A stretch of 22,265 nt of DNA from Bdellovibrionaceae bacterium UBA2466 (GCA_002342225.1 DDPO01000097.1:9361-31625); one strand, 5' to 3'. Numbered from the stretch's first letter, positions 7,131 through 17,435 are shown. Made by a program: numbers and translations. Notes: generated by a model not told the origin, from the letters alone.

Positions 7131-9785
7131 ATGAAATCACATGAAATTCGCGATCGATTTTTGAAGTATTTCGAGTCTCAGGGCCATCATAAAGTTAAGA
7201 GTTCAAGTCTCATCCCCGCTGCCGATCCTACATTGCTTTTTACCAATGCCGGAATGGTTCAATTCAAAGATTGCTTCCTAGGACATAACGACCTCGGATA
7301 CCATCGGGCTACAACGGCTCAAAAATGTGTTCGCGCTGGCGGAAAACACAACGATCTTGAAAACGTGGGTTTCACTCCTCGTCACCACACCTTTTTCGAA
7401 ATGCTGGGTAATTTCTCTTTTGGTGATTATTTCAAAAAAGATGCTATTCACTACGCTTGGGATTTATTAACAAACCAATTTAAAATTCCCGCAGAACGTT
7501 TGCGAGTTACAGTTTTTGAAACGGATGACGAAGCTTTTGAGATTTGGAAAGATCAAGGGGTCAGACCTGACTGGATAGTTAGACTTGGCGAAAAAGATAA
7601 TTTTTGGGCTATGGGGGACACCGGTCCTTGTGGTCCCTGTACAGAAATTCACTACGACTGGGGCCCCGAATATGGGTGTGGCAAACCCAACTGCCAGCCC
7701 GGTTGCCCTTGTGACACTCGGTTTTTAGAGATCTGGAACTTGGTCTTTATGCAGTACAACCGTGATGCTACGGGCAAACTCTCCCCTCTTCCGAAACCCA
7801 GTGTTGACACGGGTGCAGGACTTGAAAGATTAAGTTGCGTTCTCCAAGGGGTTTACAGTAATTATCAAACGGATCTTTTCACACCGATTATCAATGCTAT
7901 TTCCATAAAAGTAGCCGTTCCCGTTGGACGAGACAAAAATCTCGATATCTCGATGAGAGTTATCGCAGACCATTTACGCTCAAGCACCTTTTTAATTGCC
8001 GATGGAGTCACGCCCTCCAACGAGGGCAGAGGGTATGTTCTAAGAAGAATTTTACGAAGAGCAATTCGCCACGGGAAAAAGCTCGGAATGGAACAACCCT
8101 TCATTTTTGAACTCGTCGGAAGTGTTATAGAGACCCTAGGAAATGTTTATCCCGAAATTGTTAAAAACCGAAATCTGATTGAAACTCTCATTCGAGAGGA
8201 AGAAACCAAGTTCCACGAGACGATCCATCGTGGAATGGGTGTCATTGAGGAGGCTATTGCCAGAGCTACTAAGGAAAAAAGCAAAGCTCTTTCCGGAGAT
8301 GTCTCTTTCAAACTCTATGATACTTTCGGATTTCCCATCGACTTGATCGAAGTTATCGCAAAAGAACACAACCTTTCTGTGGATTTGGTTGCTTTCGAAG
8401 AGCTCATGAATAAACAACGCGAGCAAAGTGCTGCGCATGCCGGAAGCCATAATAAAGTCTTAGAGGCAATCTCTCACCATTTAGAAAAACGACAGTTTTC
8501 CACTCAATTTGTGGGTTATGATCATCTCCATGCAAGTGGAAAGCTCATCGAAATGTTCGATTCCCATGGAAAAGGTGTCCACACTCTTGAGCTAAATCAA
8601 GAGGGGTACGCTCTTTTTGATGTTACCCCTTTCTATGCGGAAAGTGGCGGGCAAGTAGGAGATCAGGGCAAGATTCATGGGAAGTCTGGTGACGCTTTGG
8701 TTGAAAACACTTTCAAAGTTGGAAAATTAATTGTTCATAAAATCAAGATCTCAAAAGGCAATCTAGAGAACCAAAAGCCTTACACTCTTGATGTTAATCC
8801 CGTTAATCGTAGACTTACAGCTATCAATCACACTGCGACTCATATGCTTCATGCAGCTCTTAGAAAAACCCTAGGGGAACGGATCAAACAAGCGGGATCT
8901 TTAGTAGACTCTGGACGGCTGAGATTTGATTTCACATACCCTAAAGGTCTAACCCACGAGGAGATCTCCATGATTGAGGGGCTCGTGAATAGCGAAATTG
9001 AAAAACATCTTCCAGTGAATATCAAAGAGATGGGCTATGACGATGCCATCAAGACGGGCGCACTCGCTTTTTTTGATGAAAAATATGGCGACAAAGTCCG
9101 AGTCGTGAAAGTTGGAAATGATAAAAATGACTTCAGTGTTGAATTGTGTGGTGGAACACACCTTCAAAATAGTGGTGATATTGGAATATTAAAAATTTTA
9201 TCGGAATCTTCAGTGGCTAGCGGAGTTCGAAGGATCGAAGCCATTACTTCGACTACGGCGCTACATTTTCTTTCTGATCGAAGTAACGCACTAAATAGAA
9301 TCGAGTCACTTCTGGGTGCAAAATCGCAGGTCGCTGAGAAAATTGAGGGTTTAGTAAGCCAATTAAAACAACTTCAAAAGGAAAATGAACAACTGAAGAT
9401 TAAAGTTGCACAATCAAATATCAAGAGTGCAAAAGTCGAAACAAAAACCGAAAAAATTCATGATATACAATTGGTTCTCGAGCAAATCCCCTCGGGAGAT
9501 GCCAAAGTCTTAAGAGCACTCGTTGATCAGTTCCGAGACAGTTTAAAAGAGAAAACAATTGTGGTTTTGGCAAGCCAGTCTGAGGGAAAGGTTTCCCTTT
9601 GCGTCGGGGTTACTAAGGATCTTGTAGGTCGTTACGATGCTGGCAAAATTGTAAAAGAGATCGCTCCTGAAGTTGGAGGTTCCGGAGGAGGTAGAGCTGA
9701 CTTTGCTCAAGCTGGTGGTACAAAACCTGAAGGAATAAAAGCTGCATTTTCTAAGTTCAGGAATTGGCTCGAAGCCAACCCGTAA
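7131..9785 (+). CDS. alaS: alanyl-tRNA synthetase
   Basis: This charges tRNA-Ala with alanine and edits mischarged Ser or Gly. The length of 884 residues is normal (E. coli has 876). The class II catalytic core starts with MKSHEIRDRFLKYF, then LFTNAGMVQFKD and RHHTFFEMLGNFSFGDYFK. The editing domain carries the zinc ligands as NHTATHMLH (H567, H571) and CGGTH (C673, H677). A coiled-coil-like stretch (about 720-770) leads to the C-terminal DHHA1 domain with VGGSGGGRADFAQAGG. A Cys-rich insertion (GCGKPNCQPGCPCD, near residue 185) is also found in other AlaRS. All domains are complete. The GAAGG ribosome site is 12 nt from the ATG, somewhat far, and lies at the edge of the inverted repeat described above. 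It is followed 11 bp later by the lptG-like gene. Confidence 0.98.
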   Translation: MKSHEIRDRFLKYFESQGHHKVKSSSLIPAADPTLLFTNAGMVQFKDCFLGHNDLGYHRATTAQKCVRAGGKHNDLENVGFTPRHHTFFEMLGNFSFGDYFKKDAIHYAWDLLTNQFKIPAERLRVTVFETDDEAFEIWKDQGVRPDWIVRLGEKDNFWAMGDTGPCGPCTEIHYDWGPEYGCGKPNCQPGCPCDTRFLEIWNLVFMQYNRDATGKLSPLPKPSVDTGAGLERLSCVLQGVYSNYQTDLFTPIINAISIKVAVPVGRDKNLDISMRVIADHLRSSTFLIADGVTPSNEGRGYVLRRILRRAIRHGKKLGMEQPFIFELVGSVIETLGNVYPEIVKNRNLIETLIREEETKFHETIHRGMGVIEEAIARATKEKSKALSGDVSFKLYDTFGFPIDLIEVIAKEHNLSVDLVAFEELMNKQREQSAAHAGSHNKVLEAISHHLEKRQFSTQFVGYDHLHASGKLIEMFDSHGKGVHTLELNQEGYALFDVTPFYAESGGQVGDQGKIHGKSGDALVENTFKVGKLIVHKIKISKGNLENQKPYTLDVNPVNRRLTAINHTATHMLHAALRKTLGERIKQAGSLVDSGRLRFDFTYPKGLTHEEISMIEGLVNSEIEKHLPVNIKEMGYDDAIKTGALAFFDEKYGDKVRVVKVGNDKNDFSVELCGGTHLQNSGDIGILKILSESSVASGVRRIEAITSTTALHFLSDRSNALNRIESLLGAKSQVAEKIEGLVSQLKQLQKENEQLKIKVAQSNIKSAKVETKTEKIHDIQLVLEQIPSGDAKVLRALVDQFRDSLKEKTIVVLASQSEGKVSLCVGVTKDLVGRYDAGKIVKEIAPEVGGSGGGRADFAQAGGTKPEGIKAAFSKFRNWLEANP

Positions 9786-9796
9786 TAGGCGAAACC

Positions 9797-10864
9797 ATGG
9801 ATACTCTAGACAAATATCTAGTCAAAGAGATGATTGTCTATTTCATTTTGGTTCTCTTAGGTTTGTCGGTTCTTTTTCTTGCTGTAGATTTTGTTTCCAA
9901 AGTCTGGTCCATTTCGCTGCCAGTGAACAAAGTCCTCACTCTCTATTTGTATAAAGTTCCAGAAGCGCTAAGACAATTCGTTCCCGTAGCTTCACTGATG
10001 GCAACACTTCTAGTGGTCTCTACTATGTCAAAGCAAAACGAAGTGATCGCTCTCTATGCGAGTGGGATTAGTACTTTTCGGATGGCCTGCACTTTCATAT
10101 CAGTAGTAGCAGCTATCAGTGCTATTTCATTTGTGGTTTTTGATCCCTTAGTACCAACTCTTGAGAAAAAACGCCAACTGCTAGAAAAAGGTATTGAATC
10201 TACCGAGTCCAACATTTTGGATTTCAATCGAGATCGGTTTTGGTATCGCAGTGGCAGTGTGATCTACAATGTCGGTCATTTTGATCAGAAAAAGGGAGTT
10301 CTCGAAGATATTAATCTTTTTATGCTCACTCCGTCAGGGGGAATTTCCCAGCGTGTCCGAGCTAAAAAAGCCACTTTCGCTGATAACGATTGGACAGCTG
10401 AAGACGGCTTTAAGACAACTTACCCCGAAACCCACTTTCCCACGGTTGAGACTTTCACGTCTGAAAGAGGGTTAATTCCGGAAAAACCTACAGATTACAA
10501 AACCTTAGAGGTTCAGCCAGAAACTATGAGGTTAAGAGAGCTCAGGAGATTTATCTCTCGGAATAAGTCCTACGGCTTAGATACCACGAGACAGCAAGTG
10601 AGTTACCATGAGAGGATCTCAATGGTCTTTACTCCTATTATATTTGTTCTACTCGGTATTGTTTTCGCTCTTAAACCTTTAAAAACCCAGTCGGTTGCAA
10701 AAGGTGTAGGCTTTTGCTTTCTTGTGGTATTTATTTATTTGATCATCTTTCGTCTGATGGTCAGCGTAGGAAAGGGAGGGTATTTGCCTCCTATAATTGC
10801 AGGCTGGACCCCCAACTTTATTTTTCTGGGCCTAGCTTCAATCATGATTTGGAAGAGAAAATAG
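9797..10864 (+). CDS. lptG: LPS export permease, LptF/LptG family (LptG-like)
   Basis: LptF and LptG form the inner-membrane channel of the ABC transporter that extracts lipopolysaccharide and feeds it to the LptC-A-D bridge. This 355-residue product has the expected layout. Three transmembrane helices lie in the first 125 residues (LDKYLVKEMIVYFILVLLGL..., a second near 55-85 and a third near 95-118). A periplasmic beta-jellyroll-like region covers about 130-260, and three helices end the protein. The LDKYL opening and SKQNEVIALYASGIS (the cytosolic coupling helix region) are typical, and I lean to LptG over LptF. The reading frame is open from 9764, but that start lies inside alaS. The ATG at 9797 has AGG (9787-9789) seven bases upstream and gives the usual N-terminus. 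No partner lptF or lptB is in the window. Confidence 0.85.
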   Translation: MDTLDKYLVKEMIVYFILVLLGLSVLFLAVDFVSKVWSISLPVNKVLTLYLYKVPEALRQFVPVASLMATLLVVSTMSKQNEVIALYASGISTFRMACTFISVVAAISAISFVVFDPLVPTLEKKRQLLEKGIESTESNILDFNRDRFWYRSGSVIYNVGHFDQKKGVLEDINLFMLTPSGGISQRVRAKKATFADNDWTAEDGFKTTYPETHFPTVETFTSERGLIPEKPTDYKTLEVQPETMRLRELRRFISRNKSYGLDTTRQQVSYHERISMVFTPIIFVLLGIVFALKPLKTQSVAKGVGFCFLVVFIYLIIFRLMVSVGKGGYLPPIIAGWTPNFIFLGLASIMIWKRK

Positions 10865-10867
10865 AAT

Positions 10868-11371
10868 ATGTTGCTGGAAATTCTCACGTACCCTAATCCC
10901 GAACTTTTGAAAGTTTCTGCACCTGTTACTTCTTTTGATCAAAACCTTCACACGCTGCTCGATAACATGTCAGAAACCATGTACGAGGCCAATGGAATCG
11001 GACTTGCTGCACCTCAAGTGGGCCAGAAAATTCGCGCTTTTATTGTTGATATAGCTACTGAAGAAGATGATGAGAAGCGATTGTATGAGTTTGTTAATCC
11101 AGTCATCTCTGAGGGCTCTGGCAGCATTACTTTCGAAGAAGGTTGCCTTAGTGTCCCCGGGTTTTCAGAAGAGGTAAAAAGAAAAGAACATATTCGTGTT
11201 GATTTTTTTGACCGATTTGGCAAGCCTCAAATACTTGAAGCTAGCGGACTTTTAGCAGTTGCAATTCAACATGAAAACGACCACTTAGATGGCGTTTTAT
11301 TCGTCGATAGATTGTCACCTATCCGAAAAAGAATGGCCAAAAAGAAGCTTTCGAAAGCGGTTACTCTTTAA
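10868..11371 (+). CDS. def: peptide deformylase
   Basis: This removes the N-formyl group from nascent proteins at the ribosome. At 167 residues it has all three metal and active-site motifs: GIGLAAPQ (residues 43-50), EGCLS (Cys93 as metal ligand) and QHENDHLDG (His135 and His139 as ligands, Glu136 as catalytic base). The start has GGAAGAG about ten bases upstream, within the end of the lptG-like gene, and a gap of 3 bp. It pairs functionally with fmt, which follows immediately. The C-terminal tail, KRMAKKKLSKA, is basic, which in other deformylases helps ribosome binding. Confidence 0.97.
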   Translation: MLLEILTYPNPELLKVSAPVTSFDQNLHTLLDNMSETMYEANGIGLAAPQVGQKIRAFIVDIATEEDDEKRLYEFVNPVISEGSGSITFEEGCLSVPGFSEEVKRKEHIRVDFFDRFGKPQILEASGLLAVAIQHENDHLDGVLFVDRLSPIRKRMAKKKLSKAVTL

Positions 11372-12313
11372 ATGCTCAAGATAATTTACATGGGAACCCC
11401 GAAACTTGCGGCTACAATTCTTGAGAAACTATGTACTGATCTTTATCCGCCTGTAGCTGTAGTCACGCAAGTAGCAAAAGCCACTGGCCGAGGGCATAAA
11501 CTAGTACCAACTCCTGTGGAAGATCTCGGCAGAAGGTTGGGACTCAATGTTTTGGCCTCACTCGATGTCAACGCGAATCCCACCTTGGATGTCATTAAAA
11601 CTTTTCAACCAGATATCATTCTAGTTGCTGCTTTTGGACAGATCTTAAAAGAGGAAATTCTCAAACTTCCAAGGCTGGGTTGTTTCAATGTCCATGGTTC
11701 TCTGCTGCCTAAATATCGCGGTGCTGCTCCCATTCAAAGAGCCATTTGGAATGGGGAAACCAAAACTGGAGTGACTATTCAGAGAATTGTTAGAAAACTC
11801 GATGCAGGTGATATTGTCCTGACAAAGGAAACTGCTATAGAGCCCAATGAGACATCAGGTCAATTGATGGATCGGCTCGCGCACTTGGGCGGGGAGGCCC
11901 TTGTTGAAGCCGTAAAGCTTATTGAGACGGGAAAAGCGACTTTCACATCTCAAGAGGAATCTCAAGTTACTTACGCTAAAAAAATAGAAAAAGAAGAAGC
12001 TATTCTTGATTTTAATCTCAGTGCAAATCAACTTCTCAATCAAATTCGAGCTTTGCAGCCTTGGCCGGTCGCTGAAACTAAACTGGGCAATACTCGAATA
12101 AAGATTTTTGGGTCTAAAGTCGCCCATTTAACCCATCCCGGAGCCCCCGGAGACATTGTGACAGATCATAAATCTTTCCTGACCATCCATTGTGGTCAAG
12201 GAACGGCCCTTTCCTTGACAGAGATCCAGCCCGATAATAGAAAAAGACTTAAAATTCATGAATTTCTTCATGCCTTTCGAGGAAATTTTCCTTTTGAAAA
12301 GATAGGAACTTAA
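11372..12313 (+). CDS. fmt: methionyl-tRNA formyltransferase
   Basis: This formylates initiator Met-tRNA using 10-formyltetrahydrofolate. It is 313 residues long, as usual. The catalytic residues match E. coli numbering: Asn106 and His108 (GCFNVHGSLLPKYRGAAP) and Asp144 (RKLDAGDI). The N-terminus MLKIIYMGTP is the folate-binding Rossmann start. The flexible tRNA-binding loop, usually ending in a GRG motif, is present as TQVAKATGRGHK. The C-terminal OB-like domain runs from about residue 205. The ATG directly abuts the def TAA with no clear ribosome site, so translation is probably coupled to def. In many genomes rsmB follows fmt; here rpe follows after 7 bp and rsmB is absent. Confidence 0.97.
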   Translation: MLKIIYMGTPKLAATILEKLCTDLYPPVAVVTQVAKATGRGHKLVPTPVEDLGRRLGLNVLASLDVNANPTLDVIKTFQPDIILVAAFGQILKEEILKLPRLGCFNVHGSLLPKYRGAAPIQRAIWNGETKTGVTIQRIVRKLDAGDIVLTKETAIEPNETSGQLMDRLAHLGGEALVEAVKLIETGKATFTSQEESQVTYAKKIEKEEAILDFNLSANQLLNQIRALQPWPVAETKLGNTRIKIFGSKVAHLTHPGAPGDIVTDHKSFLTIHCGQGTALSLTEIQPDNRKRLKIHEFLHAFRGNFPFEKIGT

Positions 12314-12320
12314 TAACTCC

Positions 12321-12989
12321 ATGGCTGCAAAAAAAACAAAATTCCTGATAGCACCTTCTATGCTGGCTTCAGACCTCACAGCTCTAGGGGACGAGGTAAA
12401 GAATTTAGAACAGGCTGGGCTAGAAGTTCTCCATTTTGACATTATGGACGGGCAATTTGTACCCAATATCACTTTTGGATTTCCAGTTTTAGAAAGTTTG
12501 CGAAAGAAGACGAAACTTATTTTTGACGCCCATCTCATGATTGCAGATGCCGATCGATATATCGAAGAATTTAAAAATGCAGGGTGCAATTGGCTTTCTG
12601 TGCACATCGAAGCGTGCCCACACATTCATCGAACATTACAACATATAAAAAAACTTGGAATGCAAGCTGGAGTCGCTATTAACCCAGGAACTCCTCTGGA
12701 TTCCTTGAATGGCATTCTTGATTTTGCCGATTTTATCTTGGTGATGAGTGTTAATCCCGGCTTCGGAGGTCAATCTTTTATCGGAAATTCCTTTGAACGA
12801 GTTGCCGAACTAAAAAAAAGAATCGGCAACCGAAATGTAAAAATACAAATTGATGGCGGCATCAAAAAAGACAACATTCGAGAAGCCGTTCATAGTGGTT
12901 GCGATATTTTAGTGATGGGTACCGGGTTTTTTAGTTTTAAAAATTACAGTGAAGCGCTGACTCAACTCTCAAACGAGGCCATGCGGTAG
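12321..12989 (+). CDS. rpe: ribulose-phosphate 3-epimerase
   Basis: This interconverts ribulose 5-phosphate and xylulose 5-phosphate in the pentose phosphate pathway. It is a 222-residue TIM barrel with complete signatures: APSMLASD at the first strand, LHFDIMDGQFVPNI (metal ligands His38 and Asp40), DAHLMI (His71), SVNPGFGGQ (phosphate-binding loop) and IQIDGGI (Asp178). The final GTGFF contributes to phosphate binding. A weak AGGA lies 13 nt before the ATG, so initiation may depend on coupling with fmt, whose stop is 7 bp upstream. hutH starts 15 bp after its stop. Confidence 0.96.
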   Translation: MAAKKTKFLIAPSMLASDLTALGDEVKNLEQAGLEVLHFDIMDGQFVPNITFGFPVLESLRKKTKLIFDAHLMIADADRYIEEFKNAGCNWLSVHIEACPHIHRTLQHIKKLGMQAGVAINPGTPLDSLNGILDFADFILVMSVNPGFGGQSFIGNSFERVAELKKRIGNRNVKIQIDGGIKKDNIREAVHSGCDILVMGTGFFSFKNYSEALTQLSNEAMR

Positions 12990-13004
12990 TAAAGAGGTCG
13001 TGAC

Positions 13005-14519
13005 ATGCTTTTAGACGGGAATTCCTTAACACTTGAAACTTTTAAAGCGATAGTTCTGAACAAACAAAAAGTTTCGCTTTGTCCAAAAGCACGAGAAAAA
13101 ATAGTAAAATCGCGCGCTGTTGTTGAAAAAGCTGCTCAACAGGATGAAAAAGTTTACAGTATCAACACCGGCTTTGGAGTTCTCAGTAAAGTTAAAATCG
13201 ATAAAGATCAGTTGGAGCAGCTCCAAGTTAATCTCATTAGAAGCCACTGTGCCGGGGTTGGTGAAATTCACACTGAAATTGAATCAAGAGCAATCCTCCT
13301 TCTAAGAACCAATGTCCTCGCCAAAGGATTCAGTGGGGTACGACCTGAGTTAGTAGAAATTGGCATCGAAATGCTAAATCGAGGAGTTCATCCAGTAATT
13401 CCATCGAAGGGATCGGTTGGAGCTAGCGGCGATCTAGCCCCCCTTGCCCACTTAGCATCAGTGATTATTGGAGAAGGGGAAGCTTACTACCAATCTAAGC
13501 GCATGAAAGGCAACGAAGCCCTTCAACTTGCGGGACTTAAACCCATTAAGCTCGCAGCCAAAGAGGGTTTATCCCTCATTAATGGAACGCAACAGATGAC
13601 AGCACTAGGGGCTTTGTCTCTGCTTAAGGCTGAAGAGACTATGGATCTTGCAGATCTTATTTGTTCAGCGAGTCTTGATGGGGTCTTAGGTACTCCCAGA
13701 GCATTTATGGATTGGGTACAACAAACGAGGCCTTTTCCTGGTCAAATCAAAACCGCGAAACTTCTCAGTCATTTTATGGAAGGTAGTGAGATCTATAAAA
13801 GTCATGAAAATTGTGATCGAGTTCAAGACCCTTACTCGTTTCGATGTGCTCCCCAAGTCCATGGGGGAGTTCGAGAGTTGTTGTCCTTTGTGAGGCATAT
13901 GTTAAGCATCGAAATCAATGCAGCTACCGACAACCCACTAGTGAACGGAGATACCCAAGAACTGGTTTCTAACGGAAATTTTCATGGGCAACCCGTCGCT
14001 TTTGCTCTCGATATTTTAGGAATGGCTGTATGTGAATTAGCGAGTCTCTCCGAGAGGAGAATGGCCAAACTCATCGACCCTTCTTTCAGCGGACTTCCCA
14101 CTTTTCTGGTAAAAAAGGAGGGGCTCAATTCAGGATTTATGATGGCGCAAGTTACGTCAGCAGCTCTAGTTTCAGAAAATAAACTCTTAAGTCACCCTGG
14201 CTCTACGGATTCTATTCCTACAAATAACGAAAAAGAGGATCATGTGAGCATGGGACCTCTGTGCGCTCGAAAAGCCAAAACTATTTTGGAAAACAGTCAA
14301 ACCTGTTTAGCCATAGAAGCTCTTGCAGCCGCTCAAGCATTGGAGTTCCGATTACCACTCAAACCAGGCAAAGGGCCTCATTTCTTGTACCGATTTGTGA
14401 GAGATCGAGTACCTGCGTTAGATTTTGATCGCAATCTTCACGGCGATATTGAGATTATTTTATCTACTTTAAAAACGGGTGAAATGTACAATGCAATGAC
14501 TAAGGAATTTTCATTATGA
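13005..14519 (+). CDS. hutH: histidine ammonia-lyase
   Basis: This catalyses the first step of histidine catabolism, histidine to trans-urocanate plus ammonia. At 504 residues it has the MIO-forming triad Ala140-Ser141-Gly142 in [15 protein letters not shown], the active-site Tyr51 (YSINTGFG) and His81 ([10 protein letters not shown]). Further landmarks are LINGTQQM, the QDPYSFRC region ([16 protein letters not shown]) and [10 protein letters not shown]. These separate histidine from phenylalanine or tyrosine lyases reasonably well, and the hutU-hutI neighbours settle the assignment. The start has a good AGAGG ribosome site (12993-12997) seven bases upstream. The stop overlaps the hutU start as ATGA. 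No promoter-like element of its own was seen in the 15-bp gap after rpe. Confidence 0.97.
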   Translation: MLLDGNSLTLETFKAIVLNKQKVSLCPKAREKIVKSRAVVEKAAQQDEKVYSINTGFGVLSKVKIDKDQLEQLQVNLIRSHCAGVGEIHTEIESRAILLLRTNVLAKGFSGVRPELVEIGIEMLNRGVHPVIPSKGSVGASGDLAPLAHLASVIIGEGEAYYQSKRMKGNEALQLAGLKPIKLAAKEGLSLINGTQQMTALGALSLLKAEETMDLADLICSASLDGVLGTPRAFMDWVQQTRPFPGQIKTAKLLSHFMEGSEIYKSHENCDRVQDPYSFRCAPQVHGGVRELLSFVRHMLSIEINAATDNPLVNGDTQELVSNGNFHGQPVAFALDILGMAVCELASLSERRMAKLIDPSFSGLPTFLVKKEGLNSGFMMAQVTSAALVSENKLLSHPGSTDSIPTNNEKEDHVSMGPLCARKAKTILENSQTCLAIEALAAAQALEFRLPLKPGKGPHFLYRFVRDRVPALDFDRNLHGDIEIILSTLKTGEMYNAMTKEFSL

Positions 14520-16177
14520 AAATTTCACACGAAAACATCAGAGCTTTTCGAGGAACAGAACTTCACTGCAAAGGCTGGGTGCAAGAGGCGGCTTTAAGAA
14601 TGCTGATGAATAATCTGGATCCAGATGTAGCGGAGCGCCCCGAAGATCTTGTTGTTTATGGAGGTTCTGGAAAAGCTGCTCGAAATTGGCCTGCATTTGA
14701 TGCGATTGTCAAAGCTCTCACCGAACTCAACAATGACGAAACTCTGCTCATACAATCGGGCAAACCCGTCGGTATTATTCGTTCTCATGAGAATGCCCCT
14801 CGAGTTTTGCTAGCCAACTCCCTATTAGTTCCCCAATGGGCCAATTGGGAATACTTTAGAGATCTAGAAAAAAAAGGGCTTATGATGTTCGGTCAAATGA
14901 CCGCCGGCTCTTGGATCTACATTGGCACCCAAGGAATCGTTCAAGGAACTTATGAAACTTTTGCCGAAGCTGCCCGAAAACACTACGCCGGAGACCTCTC
15001 TGGCAAATGGGTTCTAACTGCAGGGCTGGGTGGCATGGGTGGTGCTCAACCTTTAGCTGCCACCATGAATGGGGCCTGTTTTTTGGGCATCGAAATAGAC
15101 GCAACAAGAATCAAACGCCGAATTGAAACTGGATATTTAGATGAAATCGAAACCGATTTGGAAAGGGCTCTCGAAAAGATCAAGAAGTATACTTCCGAGA
15201 AAAAGGCTATTTCTATCGGTCTTTTAGGCAATGCTGCAGAGCTAATACCTAAAATTGCAAATCAACCATTCTTACCCCACTTGGTTACAGACCAAACTTC
15301 AGCACACGACCCGCTTTTAGGTTATGTGCCAGTCGGATTAAGCTTGGAGGAAGCTGCGGCACTTAGACAAAAAGATTCTAAAGAATACATGAGACGATCG
15401 AGACAATCGATCGCTTCACATGTTAAAGGTTTGTTGCAGTTTCTTGAAAAAGGAATTCCTACGTTCGATTATGGAAATAATATTCGAGCCATTGCGAAAA
15501 CCGAAGGGATCGAAGATGCTTTTAAGATCCCAGGATTTGTTCCGGAATATATTCGGCCTCTTTTTTGCGAAGGAAAGGGCCCCTTCAGGTGGGTTGCGTT
15601 GAGTGGAGACCCCGAAGATATCTACACAACCGACCGAGCTATATTAGAACTTTTTCCGGAAAACAAATCCCTAGCTCGTTGGCTAAAACTAGCCAAAGAG
15701 AGGATCCACTTCCAGGGGCTTCCCGCCCGAATCTGTTGGCTAGGTTATGGCGAAAGAGAAAAAGCTGGGCTTTTATTTAATAAGCTTGTTAGAGAAAAGA
15801 AGATTAAAGCACCGATTGTGATCGGACGAGATCACTTGGATTGTGGAAGTGTTGCTAGCCCCAATAGAGAAACTGAAGCCATGAAAGATGGAAGCGATGC
15901 TGTTGCTGATTGGCCAGTACTCAATGCCCTTATCAATGCGACCAATGGAGCTAGTTGGATATCACTACACCACGGAGGCGGAGTTGGAATCGGTTATTCA
16001 ATACACTCCGGTATGGTGATTGTTGCCGATGGCTCTAAAGAAGCAGACTATCGAATCTCCAGAGTCTTAAATTCCGATCCTGCCATGGGAGTTTTTCGAC
16101 ATGTTGATGCAGGTTACGATATCGCAGACAAAGTTGCTGAAAAAACTCAATTGAAAATACCGATGAGGAACAAGTGA
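14516..16177 (+). CDS. hutU: urocanate hydratase
   Basis: This converts urocanate to 4-imidazolone-5-propionate, using tightly bound NAD+ as an electrophile. It is 553 residues long, near the usual 555. The opening, with [19 protein letters not shown] and [20 protein letters not shown], is family-typical. The NAD-binding glycine motif is [14 protein letters not shown] (168-181), and the active-site Cys is Cys407 in [14 protein letters not shown] (Cys410 in the Pseudomonas enzyme). [11 protein letters not shown] and [12 protein letters not shown] complete the signature. AAGGA (14502-14506) is nine bases before the ATG, which overlaps the hutH stop by four bases. Confidence 0.98.
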   Translation: MKISHENIRAFRGTELHCKGWVQEAALRMLMNNLDPDVAERPEDLVVYGGSGKAARNWPAFDAIVKALTELNNDETLLIQSGKPVGIIRSHENAPRVLLANSLLVPQWANWEYFRDLEKKGLMMFGQMTAGSWIYIGTQGIVQGTYETFAEAARKHYAGDLSGKWVLTAGLGGMGGAQPLAATMNGACFLGIEIDATRIKRRIETGYLDEIETDLERALEKIKKYTSEKKAISIGLLGNAAELIPKIANQPFLPHLVTDQTSAHDPLLGYVPVGLSLEEAAALRQKDSKEYMRRSRQSIASHVKGLLQFLEKGIPTFDYGNNIRAIAKTEGIEDAFKIPGFVPEYIRPLFCEGKGPFRWVALSGDPEDIYTTDRAILELFPENKSLARWLKLAKERIHFQGLPARICWLGYGEREKAGLLFNKLVREKKIKAPIVIGRDHLDCGSVASPNRETEAMKDGSDAVADWPVLNALINATNGASWISLHHGGGVGIGYSIHSGMVIVADGSKEADYRISRVLNSDPAMGVFRHVDAGYDIADKVAEKTQLKIPMRNK

Positions 16178-17397
16178 ACTTAGAAAGTTTCGTGCTTTAT
16201 GACCGAGTTCACCAGTGTGTCACACTCTCGGGAGTCGCCAGCAAAAAGGGAAGAGGCATAACGACTGAGGATTTGGGCGTGATCGAAAACGCTGCAATGG
16301 TCGTTGACTCCAATACTGCTCGTATTGTTTGGATTGGAAAATCTGATCAAATCCCGCAACAATACCAGCAAATTCCAAATCGTTTTGACTGTGATGGCGA
16401 AGTTTGGATACCAGAACTTATCGAATGTCATACCCACCTCATTTTTGCAGGCGATAGAAGTCATGATTTTGCAATGAGAGCATCCGGAAAAACCTACTCT
16501 GAAATCGCAGCACAAGGCGGGGGCATTCTCACCACATTATCGCACACTCGAGAGGCAAGTTTTGAAGAACTTCTTGAGAACGCAAAGCTAGAGATAGATC
16601 GTTTTCAAAAGTGGGGAGTTGGAACTTTAGAGATTAAATCGGGCTACGGCCTCTCACTTGAAAGTGAACTCAAAATATTAAAGTGCATACAAGTCCTTCA
16701 AACCCAAGTGCCCGTTCAACTTATTCCGACTTTTATGCCTGCCCACGCGGTTCCTCCGGAGTACAAAAATCGATCGGATGACTATGTAAGCTTAATCTGC
16801 TCGGAATGGATTCCCGAAGTCGCTCAAGCCAAACTTGCGCAATATTTTGATGTATTTATCGAAGATGGATTTTTCTCAGTTTCCCAAGCGGAAAAATTAT
16901 GTTTGGTTGCTCAAGACCATGATCTGCAAATTAAAATCCACGCCGACCAATTTAAAAGTCTCGGGGGAACTTCTCTAGCGGTCCGACTCAATGCTCAAAG
17001 TGTTGATCATCTCGACCAAATATCCCCACAAGACATTGAGGCATTAAGTAAGTCTAATACCGTAGCAGTTCTTTGCCCCGGAGCCTCGCTGTTTACTGGT
17101 ACGCCCTATGCGCCAGCAAGAAAACTCATCGACTCTGGCGCAAGAGTCGCTTTGACCACCGATTTTAATCCCGGCACCTGCCCAAGTCGTAACTTACCGC
17201 TCATGACAACCCTCGCCTGTGCACAGATGAAAATGACCATTCCGGAGGCGATAGCTGGAATAACCTACAATGCTGCAGCAGCTCTGGGTTTGGAAAATGA
17301 AATCGGTTCTCTTGAAGTGGGAAAGCAATTTAGAGTGTGCCAACTCAAAGCCGATTCTTATGAGTCTCTTCCCTATTGTTTTGGGGAACTCGACTAA
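16174..17397 (+). CDS. hutI: imidazolonepropionase
   Basis: This hydrolyses 4-imidazolone-5-propionate to N-formimino-L-glutamate. It is a 407-residue amidohydrolase-superfamily enzyme. The metal ligands are His86 and His88 ([10 protein letters not shown]), His256 (KIHADQF) and Asp330 ([16 protein letters not shown]); His191 ([10 protein letters not shown]) and His279 (SVDHLDQIS) are also conserved. The start is GTG at 16174, overlapping the hutU TGA as GTGA, with GAGGA (16165-16169) four bases upstream. It is the last of three tightly overlapping hut genes. No hutG or hutF follows, so the fate of formiminoglutamate must be encoded elsewhere. Downstream is a glycosyltransferase gene that appears to have its own promoter. 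Confidence 0.97.
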   Translation: MNLESFVLYDRVHQCVTLSGVASKKGRGITTEDLGVIENAAMVVDSNTARIVWIGKSDQIPQQYQQIPNRFDCDGEVWIPELIECHTHLIFAGDRSHDFAMRASGKTYSEIAAQGGGILTTLSHTREASFEELLENAKLEIDRFQKWGVGTLEIKSGYGLSLESELKILKCIQVLQTQVPVQLIPTFMPAHAVPPEYKNRSDDYVSLICSEWIPEVAQAKLAQYFDVFIEDGFFSVSQAEKLCLVAQDHDLQIKIHADQFKSLGGTSLAVRLNAQSVDHLDQISPQDIEALSKSNTVAVLCPGASLFTGTPYAPARKLIDSGARVALTTDFNPGTCPSRNLPLMTTLACAQMKMTIPEAIAGITYNAAAALGLENEIGSLEVGKQFRVCQLKADSYESLPYCFGELD

Positions 17398-17420
17398 TAC
17401 AACCCGTCAAAAGCAATTGT

Positions 17421-17429
17421 TGTTATAAT
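17421..17429 (+). promoter_or_regulatory. perfect extended -10 element, 6 nt before the GT2 start
   Basis: TGTTATAAT matches the extended -10 consensus TGnTATAAT exactly. No clear -35 lies 16-18 bp upstream, which extended -10 promoters can tolerate. Only six bases separate it from the ATG at 17436, so transcription would start at or next to the A of the start codon. There is no Shine-Dalgarno in between. This predicts a leaderless mRNA for the glycosyltransferase. Confidence 0.55.
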
Positions 17430-17435
17430 AGTTTT

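Noticed and set aside
12128..12625. A 165-codon minus-strand frame across the fmt-rpe junction.
   Set aside because: It lies antisense to two fully conserved genes and shows no domain or ribosome site.
17376..17435. An earlier start for the GT2 gene at 17376.
   Set aside because: It overlaps the end of hutI, adds 20 residues unlike the family N-terminus, and would place the perfect -10 element within the coding region.
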